DNA of 7,352 bases from contig CANJJY010000230.1 in NCBI GenBank assembly GCA_947474445.1, positions 1 to 7,352 on the forward strand. The letters run 5' to 3'. How positions within the stretch are numbered: position 1 is the stretch's first letter; the number at the start of each line of letters is the position of its first letter. The DNA comes from Oligoflexaceae bacterium (GTDB taxonomy: Bacteria; Bdellovibrionota_B; Oligoflexia; Oligoflexales; Oligoflexaceae). Below the pieces are notes generated by a model, which saw only the letters and a list, made by a program, of their open reading frames with translations, was not told the origin of the DNA and ran no database searches. The position numbers and the translations under genes were made by a program. Below are positions 1 to 6,325 of this stretch, piece by piece.

Positions 1-1424
1 ATGAAATCGTCGCCGAATTGCGCAAGCAAAGGATGACCAATTTCGTTATGGACGAAAAAGGCATCAAGGTCCCTGCCGATCAGGTCGTCCCTTTGCGCCT
101 GAAGCTCGCTGAAGAAGGCCTGCCCACGCGCGGCCTCATCGGTTGGGAAAAATTCGACGCCCAAGATTTTACGCGCACAGAATTTGAACAAAACGTCAAC
201 AAATTGCGCGCTATACAAGGTGAGTTGGCGCGCACGATTCAATCCATCGATGGCATTGTCTCGGCCCGCGTCGCCATTGTGCTGCCTAAAAAATCGCTCT
301 TTCAAGACGACGCCCAGGAACCGACGGCGTCTATCTTTATCAAGCATATTCGTGGCAAAGAACCTAATCCTCGTCAAGTCAAAGCTATCACGCACATGGT
401 CTCACGATCGGTCGAAGGCCTGAGTCCTGACAACGTTACAATCGTGACGCAAGAAGGGAAAATGTTAACCAAGATCGAATCCGACGATCCAACCTCCAAG
501 CTGACCCAAGAAATGCTTACCTATCGTCGTTCTCTCGAAGCTGAATTCGCAGCAAAAATCAAAGCTCTGGTCGGCCGCGTCGTCGGCCAGGATCGAGTCG
601 ATGCCAAGGTGGATGTCGAGGTCGATTTCACCCAAGAAGAGCAGAGCATCTCCGACATCGATCCCGATAAAGTCGTGGTTCTCTCGTCGAATACAACCAA
701 TCAAGAGATGGCTGGCAACGGACTTAACCCGACGGGCATTCCAGGTGCTAAGTCCAATGTTCCAGGCGAACAAGAAGATCTCGCCATCAATTCGAATTCA
801 ACGAAAAGCAAAAGGGCCAGCGAACGAATCAACTATGAAGTGTCCAAGACCAGCCGGCATAAGGTTCTTCCGGTAGGAAATATCCGGCGGATCTCTGCGG
901 GAGTCATTGTCGATGGCGCGCAAATTTACCCTGCCGATGGTTCGATGCCCGAATTTCTAGCACGATCTCCGGAAGAAATGAAGAAAATCGAAGAGCTGGT
1001 AAAATCTGCGATTGGATACAAGGACAATCGAGATGAGGTCAAGGTTCACAACATGATGTTTGAACTGGCGCCCACACAGATCGAAGCAATCAAAGAGAAG
1101 AAACAGGAAAATCGGCGCTATATCTCAACGCTCGTCGTCTCAACGGTCATCGCCTTAGCTCTCGTCTTCTTCTTCGCCTTCATCGTCAGACCCTACTTCC
1201 GCTGGCTCTCGCATGATCCTGAGCGGAAGCAAAAGGAAGAAGTGGTCGAAGAATTCAAGCCTGACCTCGAAATGGGGAGTATTCAAAACGTGCAGGTCAA
1301 AGAGGATGTTCCCTTTGAGAAGCTTACGCCCCAAGAACAGATCCTTTATTTGGCTAAACATGAGCCGGCCCGGACCACGGAGGCATTGCGCATCCTGCTC
1401 AATCCTCATCAAGCTCCTCACTAA
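1..1424 (+). CDS. fliF: Flagellar MS-ring protein FliF, 5'-truncated
   Basis: FliF forms the inner-membrane MS-ring, the base on which the rotor switch and export gate assemble. The frame is open to the window edge (first full codon at base 3, about 473 residues visible), so the N-terminus and first membrane helix are missing; the TTG at 18 is not a real start. In order, I see the ring-building region with VPADQV and LAEEGLP (about 75-130), the family block FEQNVNKLRAIQGELARTI (about 183-240), VLPKKSLF (about 282-305) and EGLSPDNVTIV (about 415-445). The beta-collar part follows with the GIPGAKSN motif (about 735-760) and NYEVSKT (about 831-851). A second membrane helix lies at about 1122-1190, with FVRP-like IVRPYF at its end. 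The last 30 or so residues (about 1314-1403, EQILYLAKHEPARTTEALRILL) match the FliG-binding tail of FliF. The stop is TAA at 1422-1424. Identification is firm. Oddity: no fliG follows. Confidence 0.95.
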   Translation, partial: EIVAELRKQRMTNFVMDEKGIKVPADQVVPLRLKLAEEGLPTRGLIGWEKFDAQDFTRTEFEQNVNKLRAIQGELARTIQSIDGIVSARVAIVLPKKSLFQDDAQEPTASIFIKHIRGKEPNPRQVKAITHMVSRSVEGLSPDNVTIVTQEGKMLTKIESDDPTSKLTQEMLTYRRSLEAEFAAKIKALVGRVVGQDRVDAKVDVEVDFTQEEQSISDIDPDKVVVLSSNTTNQEMAGNGLNPTGIPGAKSNVPGEQEDLAINSNSTKSKRASERINYEVSKTSRHKVLPVGNIRRISAGVIVDGAQIYPADGSMPEFLARSPEEMKKIEELVKSAIGYKDNRDEVKVHNMMFELAPTQIEAIKEKKQENRRYISTLVVSTVIALALVFFFAFIVRPYFRWLSHDPERKQKEEVVEEFKPDLEMGSIQNVQVKEDVPFEKLTPQEQILYLAKHEPARTTEALRILLNPHQAPH

Positions 1425-1439
1425 GCAGGTAATGGCCCT

Positions 1440-2621
1440 ATGAGCCGAGAATCAAATAGGCGGGTTGGCCGCTTCATAAAAGCTGATGATCCCGTACGCA
1501 AGGTCTTAACGATCACAGATTTCAACCTGATGGAAATCTGTGAAAAGCCCTTTACTTTTCATGACAACGCCAACGCCAATATCATCCATCAAAAGCTCCA
1601 CTTTGTGCAGGAGCTATCCGATACAATTCGGGATTCTCATGAGATCGATGCGACTTTCCCCCATGAGAATCGCCCGGTTATTCGCCCCCTCGACTTCACC
1701 GAAGAGTGGCGTCGCCAGAAAAAGAGAATGGCGAACCGCAACCACCGCCTCGACGAGGAGGAAGAGCTTGACCTCGATGGCACTCCCCTGGTCAAACCCG
1801 ACCTGGGAAGAGCCCGTTATCTTGAGAGCCAGCCCGCTGCCTCTCTTCTTTACCCATTTTTTCAGCCTATCGAGTCCTTACAGAAGACCTTCGCAGGAGC
1901 TATTGCCGCCCACTCCCTTGCACCAGTATCCGCTCCGCCACCTGCGCCAACAGCGGCTAGAGTCTCTGCGGAAGCATCTCGCCCCAGTGCGGCGAGTCGA
2001 GGCGATCAACAGCAACAGCAAGAACCCGTAGCTACCTCCATGGCTCAGGGATTTGTCCCCGTTCAGTTGGGCACGCCTCCCATCGACGAGAAAGCTTTAG
2101 AAGCCATTCGCGACCAGGCAAGGGCCGAGGGCTATCAGAAAGGCTTTGAAATTGGCGAAGAAAAAGGCACCTTGCAAGCTCAACAAAAAGTCCAATCGAT
2201 GACGGAAGAACTGCGCCTGGTCATCGAAAACCTCGAAGGGATGCAACATACGATCCTGGGTCACGTCCAGGAGAATTTCATCACCATATGCCAAAGCTTC
2301 ATCGAAGCGCTCCTGCATAAAGAATTTCAATTGCATCCAGAATCTTTCGGTCGCGTCATCGAGCGAGCGATCAAAGAGGCGGTTCCCGAAGATGAATTCC
2401 GTATTATAGTGAGTCCCCAGGTCAAGGAAGATCTCGCCCAATGGACCAATGCAACGCTACGTAGCCATCTCAAATCCGACGACAGCGTCAAGGACTTCGA
2501 ATTTCGTATCGAGGGAAAAAATGCTGTCGTTGACGCCAAAATTTCCGATATCGTCAAGAGATTGCTCGATCAAGCCGATCTGCAGCTCTTCGAAGACCCA
2601 GTCAAGGAGCGCGCCAGCTGA
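1440..2621 (+). CDS. fliH: Flagellar export ATPase regulator FliH, long N-terminal extension
   Basis: FliH is the peripheral stalk of the flagellar type III export ATPase; it binds FliI, restrains it and links it to the C-ring. At 393 residues it is longer than the usual 200-280. Residues 10-35 (GRFIKADDPVRK onward) look like a FliH N-terminus. Residues 70-215 are charged, then Pro/Ala/Ser-rich with five glutamines at 190-194, and look disordered. Residues 218-245 hold the family's GxxxG helix, with glycines at 231, 235, 239 and 243 (GYQKGFEIGEEKG). The C-terminal FliH/YscL domain spans about 250-385, including IIVSP (322-326) and the NAVVDAKISD segment (361-370). The gene starts 15 nt after fliF, with a weak AGCAGGT ribosome site at 1424-1430. 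Its TGA overlaps the fliI ATG by one base, implying translational coupling. Sequence identity in the N-terminal half is low-complexity, so function there is unknown. Confidence 0.9.
   Translation: MSRESNRRVGRFIKADDPVRKVLTITDFNLMEICEKPFTFHDNANANIIHQKLHFVQELSDTIRDSHEIDATFPHENRPVIRPLDFTEEWRRQKKRMANRNHRLDEEEELDLDGTPLVKPDLGRARYLESQPAASLLYPFFQPIESLQKTFAGAIAAHSLAPVSAPPPAPTAARVSAEASRPSAASRGDQQQQQEPVATSMAQGFVPVQLGTPPIDEKALEAIRDQARAEGYQKGFEIGEEKGTLQAQQKVQSMTEELRLVIENLEGMQHTILGHVQENFITICQSFIEALLHKEFQLHPESFGRVIERAIKEAVPEDEFRIIVSPQVKEDLAQWTNATLRSHLKSDDSVKDFEFRIEGKNAVVDAKISDIVKRLLDQADLQLFEDPVKERAS
1513..1543 (+). repeat. 11-bp perfect inverted repeat inside the fliH 5' coding region
   Basis: TCACAGATTTC (1513-1523) and GAAATCTGTGA (1533-1543) are exact reverse complements separated by a 9-nt loop. 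The hairpin covers fliH codons 25-35, about 70 nt after the start codon. No T-run follows it, so it does not look like an intrinsic terminator. The arms read TCACA...TGTGA, opposite to the CRP-type TGTGA...TCACA order. It could be an mRNA stem influencing fliH translation or message stability, or chance. Confidence 0.5.
2604..2609 (+). promoter_or_regulatory. Ribosome binding site of fliI inside fliH
   Basis: A strong AAGGAG lies within the last codons of fliH, 11 nt before the fliI ATG at 2621. Together with the TGATG stop/start overlap it supports this start and coupled translation of fliH and fliI. Confidence 0.7.
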
Positions 2622-3997
2622 TGGAAGCCCTACGGCCCCTCAAACGCATCAATCTCGACGATCTCAAAGATTCATTTCAACATATTCCTTGGGATTTTCG
2701 AGGTCGCGTCACGGACGTGGTGGGCACCCTCATCGAAGCCACTCTCCCCGGGAGTCACGTCGGTAGCATCGTCGGCATTTCCTCACCGGATCGACGCGAC
2801 ATGATCGTCGCCGAAGTCGTTGGCTTTCGTAAAGAACGGGTTCTTCTTCTCCCATATTCTCATCTCAATGGTGTATCGGCTGGGTCGACTGTGCAGGCCC
2901 TCGAAAGCTTTTCGCAAGTCCCGATCGGCGATCACCTTCTGGGCCATGTCCTCGACCCATTTATGAATCGTCTAGACGGAGGCAAATTTGAAAATATCGG
3001 GCCGACGGTGCTCTGCGATATAGAAAAAGAAGCCCCCAATCCCATTGAACGCCAAAGAATCTCCCGCCCGATGAGTCTTGGTATTCGCGCGCTCGATGCT
3101 CTTTTGACTTTCGGGGAAGGACAAAGGGTCGGGATCATGGCTGGTTCGGGTGTGGGCAAGAGCGTACTCATGGGAATGATCGCTAAAAGCAGCGAAGCCG
3201 ACATCAACGTCATTGCACTCATCGGTGAGCGTGGACGCGAAGTGAGAGAGTTCATCGAAAGGGATCTGGGTGCCGAGGGTCTTCGCCGCTCGGTCGTCAT
3301 CGTCGTCACAAGCGATCAATCGCCTTTGATGCGGATACGAGGCGCTAAACTCGCTACGACAATCGCTGAATACTTTTCCGGCAAAAAGCTCAGCGTGTTG
3401 CTGATGCTCGACAGTCTCACGCGCGTTGCCATGGCTCAGCGAGAGATCGGCAATACGGTAGGCGAGCCACCGACGACGAAGGGTTATACTCCCTCCGTCT
3501 TTTCCCTCCTCCCGAAGCTACTGGAGCGAACCGGTCCACAAAAAACAGGGCATGGCAATATCAGCGGTCTCTATACGGTCTTAGTCGACGGTGATGACTT
3601 CAACGATCCTATCGCCGACGCCGCCCGCTCTATCCTCGATGGTCACGTCGTCCTTACCCGGGAATTGGCCGTGAAGGGTCATTTTCCAGCGATTGACGTC
3701 ACAGCCAGCGCAAGTCGCGTCATGTCAGATATAGTCCCCCAGGCGCAGTGGCAACTCGCGAGCTATTTTCGCGAATTGCTAGGCGTCTTCAACTCAAATC
3801 TTGATCTTATCCAGATCGGAGCTTATCAAGCAGGGACCAATCCCAAACTCGATGAAGCCATTCGCTTGATGCCCATCTTTGAAAGTTTTCTCAAACAAGG
3901 CATCAACGAGCATAGTAACTATGATGAAGCCGTAACGGGACTTCGCCGGATTCTAAGCGGTCAGAATCCGATATCCGCGCGGAGCATGGCTTCCTAA
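2621..3997 (+). CDS. fliI: Flagellum-specific export ATPase FliI
   Basis: FliI is the hexameric ATPase of the flagellar type III secretion apparatus at the cytoplasmic face of the basal body; ATP hydrolysis helps unfold and release export substrates and chaperones. The 458 residues match the family length. An F1-beta-like N-terminal domain (about 20-100) is followed by the ATPase core. The Walker A loop is AGSGVGKS (174-181), the GERGREV block with the likely catalytic Glu is at 202-208, and Walker B is LLMLDS (260-265). The T3SS-ATPase block PSVFSLLPKLLERTG is at 291-305. PAIDVTASASR (356-366) fits the ATPase alpha/beta signature, and GDDFNDPIADAARSILDGH (324-342) is typical of FliI rather than F1-beta. 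No key residue is missing. The ATG is fixed by the one-base overlap with fliH and by AAGGAG 11 nt upstream. Virulence-type SctN ATPases are related, but the fliF/fliH/fliJ neighbours settle the flagellar assignment. Confidence 0.97.
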   Translation: MEALRPLKRINLDDLKDSFQHIPWDFRGRVTDVVGTLIEATLPGSHVGSIVGISSPDRRDMIVAEVVGFRKERVLLLPYSHLNGVSAGSTVQALESFSQVPIGDHLLGHVLDPFMNRLDGGKFENIGPTVLCDIEKEAPNPIERQRISRPMSLGIRALDALLTFGEGQRVGIMAGSGVGKSVLMGMIAKSSEADINVIALIGERGREVREFIERDLGAEGLRRSVVIVVTSDQSPLMRIRGAKLATTIAEYFSGKKLSVLLMLDSLTRVAMAQREIGNTVGEPPTTKGYTPSVFSLLPKLLERTGPQKTGHGNISGLYTVLVDGDDFNDPIADAARSILDGHVVLTRELAVKGHFPAIDVTASASRVMSDIVPQAQWQLASYFRELLGVFNSNLDLIQIGAYQAGTNPKLDEAIRLMPIFESFLKQGINEHSNYDEAVTGLRRILSGQNPISARSMAS

Positions 3998-4001
3998 GGA
4001 G
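3995..4001 (+). promoter_or_regulatory. fliJ ribosome binding site overlapping the fliI stop codon
   Basis: TAAGGAG contains the fliI stop TAA (3995-3997) and a near-consensus Shine-Dalgarno AAGGAG (3996-4001), 9 nt before the fliJ ATG at 4011. Ribosomes ending fliI therefore stop directly on the site used to start fliJ. Confidence 0.8.
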
Positions 4002-4010
4002 TTCTGATCG

Positions 4011-4466
4011 ATGGCAGCGACTCTAGATAAAAAACATAAAATCCAACCTTTAATGCGCCTGCGACAGCTTCAACTCGACCAGGAGATGTTGGTCTTGAAT
4101 CAAATTCAGACCAAGAGGGAAAGGGCCACCGCGGAACTTCATCATTTCCAGATCGCCTATATTCAGGGCATCGATCGCTTAAATAAAGAGCGTCAGTCGC
4201 CCGAAAGGAAAATGCTCGAAGCTCTTGAGCAGGCTGTCGACTACGCTAAAATACAGTGGTATCATAAACTTAAAGCCCTACGAACGATCGAAAGTGAAGA
4301 ACGACTCCAGCACAAGCTAGTTGCCGACTCCCATCAACGCCTCCGCATGCTGGAAAAGCTTGATGAGCGCTACGATCAACAACATAGCAAACACGAAAAA
4401 GTGATCGAACAGAAAGCCTTGGATGAATTCGCCCTTCAAATCGCTCGTCGTAAGTCCGTCGAATAG
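4011..4466 (+). CDS. fliJ: Flagellar export protein FliJ
   Basis: FliJ is a small coiled-coil protein that sits in the centre of the FliI hexamer, as the gamma subunit does in F1-ATPase, connects it to the export gate FlhA and helps recycle chaperones. The product has 151 residues, the usual FliJ size. It is almost wholly helical and highly charged, with no cysteine, membrane segment or signal peptide. The N-terminus shows the family pattern of a basic start followed by IQPLMRLRQLQLDQE (11-25), and the C-terminus carries the EQKALDEFALQIARR element (133-147) corresponding to the QKxLDE pattern of FliJ. FliJ sequences are poorly conserved, so part of the assignment rests on position: 13 nt after fliI, with an SD overlapping its stop. 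No alternative coiled-coil identity fits the location as well. Confidence 0.88.
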   Translation: MAATLDKKHKIQPLMRLRQLQLDQEMLVLNQIQTKRERATAELHHFQIAYIQGIDRLNKERQSPERKMLEALEQAVDYAKIQWYHKLKALRTIESEERLQHKLVADSHQRLRMLEKLDERYDQQHSKHEKVIEQKALDEFALQIARRKSVE

Positions 4467-4471
4467 AGGAG
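4465..4471 (+). promoter_or_regulatory. Ribosome binding site of the MotE/FlbB-like gene
   Basis: AGAGGAG overlaps the fliJ stop TAG (4464-4466) and ends 7 nt before the ATG at 4479. It supports that start and repeats the stop-over-SD arrangement seen between fliI and fliJ. Confidence 0.7.
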
Positions 4472-4478
4472 CCCTCGG

Positions 4479-5231
4479 ATGAATGCCCCACAGATGCTCA
4501 CCCGCTTCAGCATACCGGCCATCGTGGTTGTCAAAATCTGCGTGCTTTCTTATATCTTCTTTGGCGACAAGGCCAAGATCTATCTGGGCGAAAAAATTAG
4601 TGTCGCCGCCGATGCACCTTTGAAAGAATCCGTGAAGACGGCCGAAGCACCAGCTCCCGTTGCGCCCCCGATCGACGATAAGAAAGAGCGGCGAGGATTC
4701 CTTGATGATCTATTAAATCTTCCCACCATCAATACCGATGACATCAAAAAAGACGAGTTGGGGCGCTATCTCACCCTCCTCGAACGCAAGCAAAGCCAGA
4801 TTGAGAATCGTCTCACCATCCTGCGAACGCGCGAGGATCAGCTAAAGAGTTTAGAGACCTCGGTCGATGGCAAACTCAAAAAGCTGGAAGAAGAACTTGT
4901 TTATTTCCAACAAACTCTGCAAAAAGAAAAGCAGCTGCAGGGAGAGCGGCTGAGTAAGCTCGTCGAGTTTTATCAGAAGATGGAGCCCAAAAAGGCTGCC
5001 CCCGTCTTTGAAAAGCTTGATCGTGACCTCGTCGTCTCGCTCTTCAGCAGCATCCCTCAAAAGCAAACGACGCAGATCCTCTCGCTGATGAATCCCGATC
5101 GCTCGGTTGAGCTTTCCGAATACTACGGAAGGATACGTTCGGGAAAAGAGTACGAACTTCTCAAAGAAGTCAACTTCGCCCTGCGGAAGGAATTTGAAGA
5201 GTGCAAGGGCCTTCCCGCCGGTGTTCAGTAG
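4479..5231 (+). CDS. MotE/FlbB-like membrane-anchored flagellar protein with MgtE-N-like tail
   Basis: The 250-residue protein has a single membrane helix or uncleaved signal anchor at about 10-28 (FSIPAIVVVKICVLSYIFFG). A Pro/Ala linker follows at about 55-66, then a long coiled coil at about 90-165 with regular Leu and charged residues. The C-terminal segment at about 162-215, from YQKMEPKKAAPVFEKLD to TTQILSLMNP, resembles the MgtE N-domain repeat found in MotE (a chaperone for the motility protein MotC in rhizobia) and in FlbB-type proteins. Architecture and position, 12 nt after fliJ in a flagellar export operon, support a periplasmic or basal-body role near the stator or rod. Nothing resembling the magnesium channel of true MgtE is present, so it is not a transporter. 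The exact function in this organism is inference. A symbol is withheld because MotE, FlbB and unnamed relatives cannot be told apart by eye. Confidence 0.75.
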   Translation: MNAPQMLTRFSIPAIVVVKICVLSYIFFGDKAKIYLGEKISVAADAPLKESVKTAEAPAPVAPPIDDKKERRGFLDDLLNLPTINTDDIKKDELGRYLTLLERKQSQIENRLTILRTREDQLKSLETSVDGKLKKLEEELVYFQQTLQKEKQLQGERLSKLVEFYQKMEPKKAAPVFEKLDRDLVVSLFSSIPQKQTTQILSLMNPDRSVELSEYYGRIRSGKEYELLKEVNFALRKEFEECKGLPAGVQ

Positions 5232-5380
5232 CCACTTTTCTGCTCTCTAGGACCGGCTCCCCCATCTTCAATTATATTCTATTTTTCGACGGTGCTCGGC
5301 TTGCCTGAGGCGCCTATGCGTGGCATAGTGAGGCCGTTGCCCTCAGGCTTTCCACTCCCCCACGATCAGGGTTTAAACTA
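5232..5380 (+). other. Intergenic spacer between the flagellar and formyltransferase clusters
   Basis: No gene is seen in these 149 nt. The AT-rich stretch at 5271-5285 contains TATATT (5273-5278) and TATTCT (5275-5280), either a possible -10 element, but no -35-like hexamer lies at 16-18 nt upstream. The right half holds the nested inverted repeat listed separately. GTTTAAAC, a perfect 8-bp palindrome, lies at 5371-5378, just before the fmt start. A promoter for fmt is expected here but cannot be located from sequence alone. Confidence 0.5.
5303..5348 (+). repeat. Nested inverted repeat upstream of fmt
   Basis: Outer arms GCCTGAGG (5303-5310) and CCTCAGGC (5341-5348) are perfect 8-bp complements. 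They enclose a perfect 6-bp hairpin, CTATGC (5314-5319) and GCATAG (5323-5328), with a GTG loop. TGAGG occurs twice (5306-5310 and 5329-5333), so the right arm CCTCA (5341-5345) could pair with either copy, giving two alternative folds. Only three T residues follow the right arm (5349-5351), a poor fit to an intrinsic terminator. It could be a weak terminator for the flagellar operon, a leader structure for fmt, or a protein site. Confidence 0.5.
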
Positions 5381-5383
5381 TTG

Positions 5384-6325
5384 ATGAGACTTCTTTTTTT
5401 GGGCTCGCCCGCCGAAGTCATAAGTCCTCTCCGCACCTTGATCGAGGCAGCTCGAGAGGGTCGATACGAACTTCTAGGCGTCGTCAGTCAACCTGCCCGA
5501 CCTGCAGGGCGTAAACAAATCCTCACGGATCCCCCTTTAGCTGCTTTCGCAAAAGAACAGGGGCTTTCCGTCTGGCAACCAGAAAAAGCGAGCCATCCCG
5601 AATTTCTTGAAGAGCTGAAGAAGTTGGCGCCGGATGTCATTATCACTGCTGCTTACGGTCAGATATTAAGCGACGCTTTCCTAAAAATTCCTCGACGAGC
5701 GACGATCAATATTCACCCTTCATTACTCCCATCGTTTCGTGGTGCAACTCCCATCCCTGCGGCATTATTAGCCGGACTCGACGAGACGGGCGTGACGATC
5801 CTCTTTACGGTAAAAGCTCTTGATGCCGGAGCGCTGATCGTTCAAGAGCGATTTTCGATTGGACCTAACGAAACCTCAGGGCAACTGACCGATCGCTTGT
5901 TCGCTGCCAGCGGCCCCCTCCTTCTTCAAGGGCTTGAGTACTTGAACGATCCTGATTTTGTGGGTACCCCGCAAAATCCAGACGCCGTGACCCACTGCCA
6001 GAAGATAAGCAAAACCGATGGCCAGATCGATTGGAACAAGCCGCATAGGCAGCTCTATAACGAATATCGCGCCTATGCACCATGGCCCGGGTCTTTTACT
6101 CATTTTCATGAGCAAAGGGTCGTGATCGAAGAAATGGAACTGGTTTCGGGGTCCGGCTTAAAGGTCGGTTCGTTTAGATTCGACAAGGAGCGTCGCGGCT
6201 TGCGGGTAGGTACCAGCGATGGCGAGCTGCTGATCAAGCGGCTCAAACCGGCTGGATCAAAGTCGATTGATGCACTCTCCTTCTGGAACGGCGCTCGTCT
6301 ACCAGGAGAGGGACAGTTTACATGA
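5384..6325 (+). CDS. fmt: Methionyl-tRNA formyltransferase
   Basis: Fmt transfers the formyl group of 10-formyl-tetrahydrofolate to the amino group of Met on initiator tRNA, making the fMet-tRNA used to start translation. The protein from ATG 5384 has 313 residues, the normal length. The N-terminal Rossmann-like formyltransferase domain shows FLGSP (5-9), the PARPAGRKQILT loop (38-48), and catalytic Asn109 and His111 in NIHPSLLP. RGATPI follows at 119-124 and the catalytic Asp147 lies in ALDAGA. The C-terminal tRNA-binding OB-fold domain follows the linker, with KISKTDGQIDW (207-217), AYAPWPGSFT (230-239) and a closing GARLPGEGQF (303-312). A TTG directly before this ATG (5381) is an alternative start adding one Met; AGGG at 5368-5371 lies 9 nt before the TTG and 12 nt before the ATG. 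The TGA overlaps purN by 4 nt. The partner deformylase gene, def, often next to fmt, is not in the window. Confidence 0.96.
   Translation: MRLLFLGSPAEVISPLRTLIEAAREGRYELLGVVSQPARPAGRKQILTDPPLAAFAKEQGLSVWQPEKASHPEFLEELKKLAPDVIITAAYGQILSDAFLKIPRRATINIHPSLLPSFRGATPIPAALLAGLDETGVTILFTVKALDAGALIVQERFSIGPNETSGQLTDRLFAASGPLLLQGLEYLNDPDFVGTPQNPDAVTHCQKISKTDGQIDWNKPHRQLYNEYRAYAPWPGSFTHFHEQRVVIEEMELVSGSGLKVGSFRFDKERRGLRVGTSDGELLIKRLKPAGSKSIDALSFWNGARLPGEGQFT

Noticed and set aside
1..36. ATG at base 1 as a gene start
   Set aside because: This frame meets a TGA at base 34. The real coding frame is FliF, which enters from outside the window with its first full codon at base 3.
465..773. 102-codon open frame on the - strand inside fliF
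   Set aside because: It is antisense to clear FliF sequence, with no motif, ribosome site or promoter.
1540..2031. 163-codon open frame on the + strand inside fliH
   Set aside because: It lies in another frame of the low-complexity part of fliH, its translation is Ser/Arg/Pro-rich without motifs, and no ribosome site supports it. FliH in the main frame explains the region.
2932..3319. Two overlapping open frames on the - strand inside fliI
   Set aside because: They are antisense to the conserved ATPase core, with low-complexity translations (runs of Asp or Ser/Pro/Arg). They follow from codon bias in fliI.
5273..5280. Possible -10 promoter element upstream of fmt
   Set aside because: TATATT or TATTCT fit the -10 consensus, but no -35-like hexamer lies at proper spacing, and AT-rich spacers give such matches by chance.
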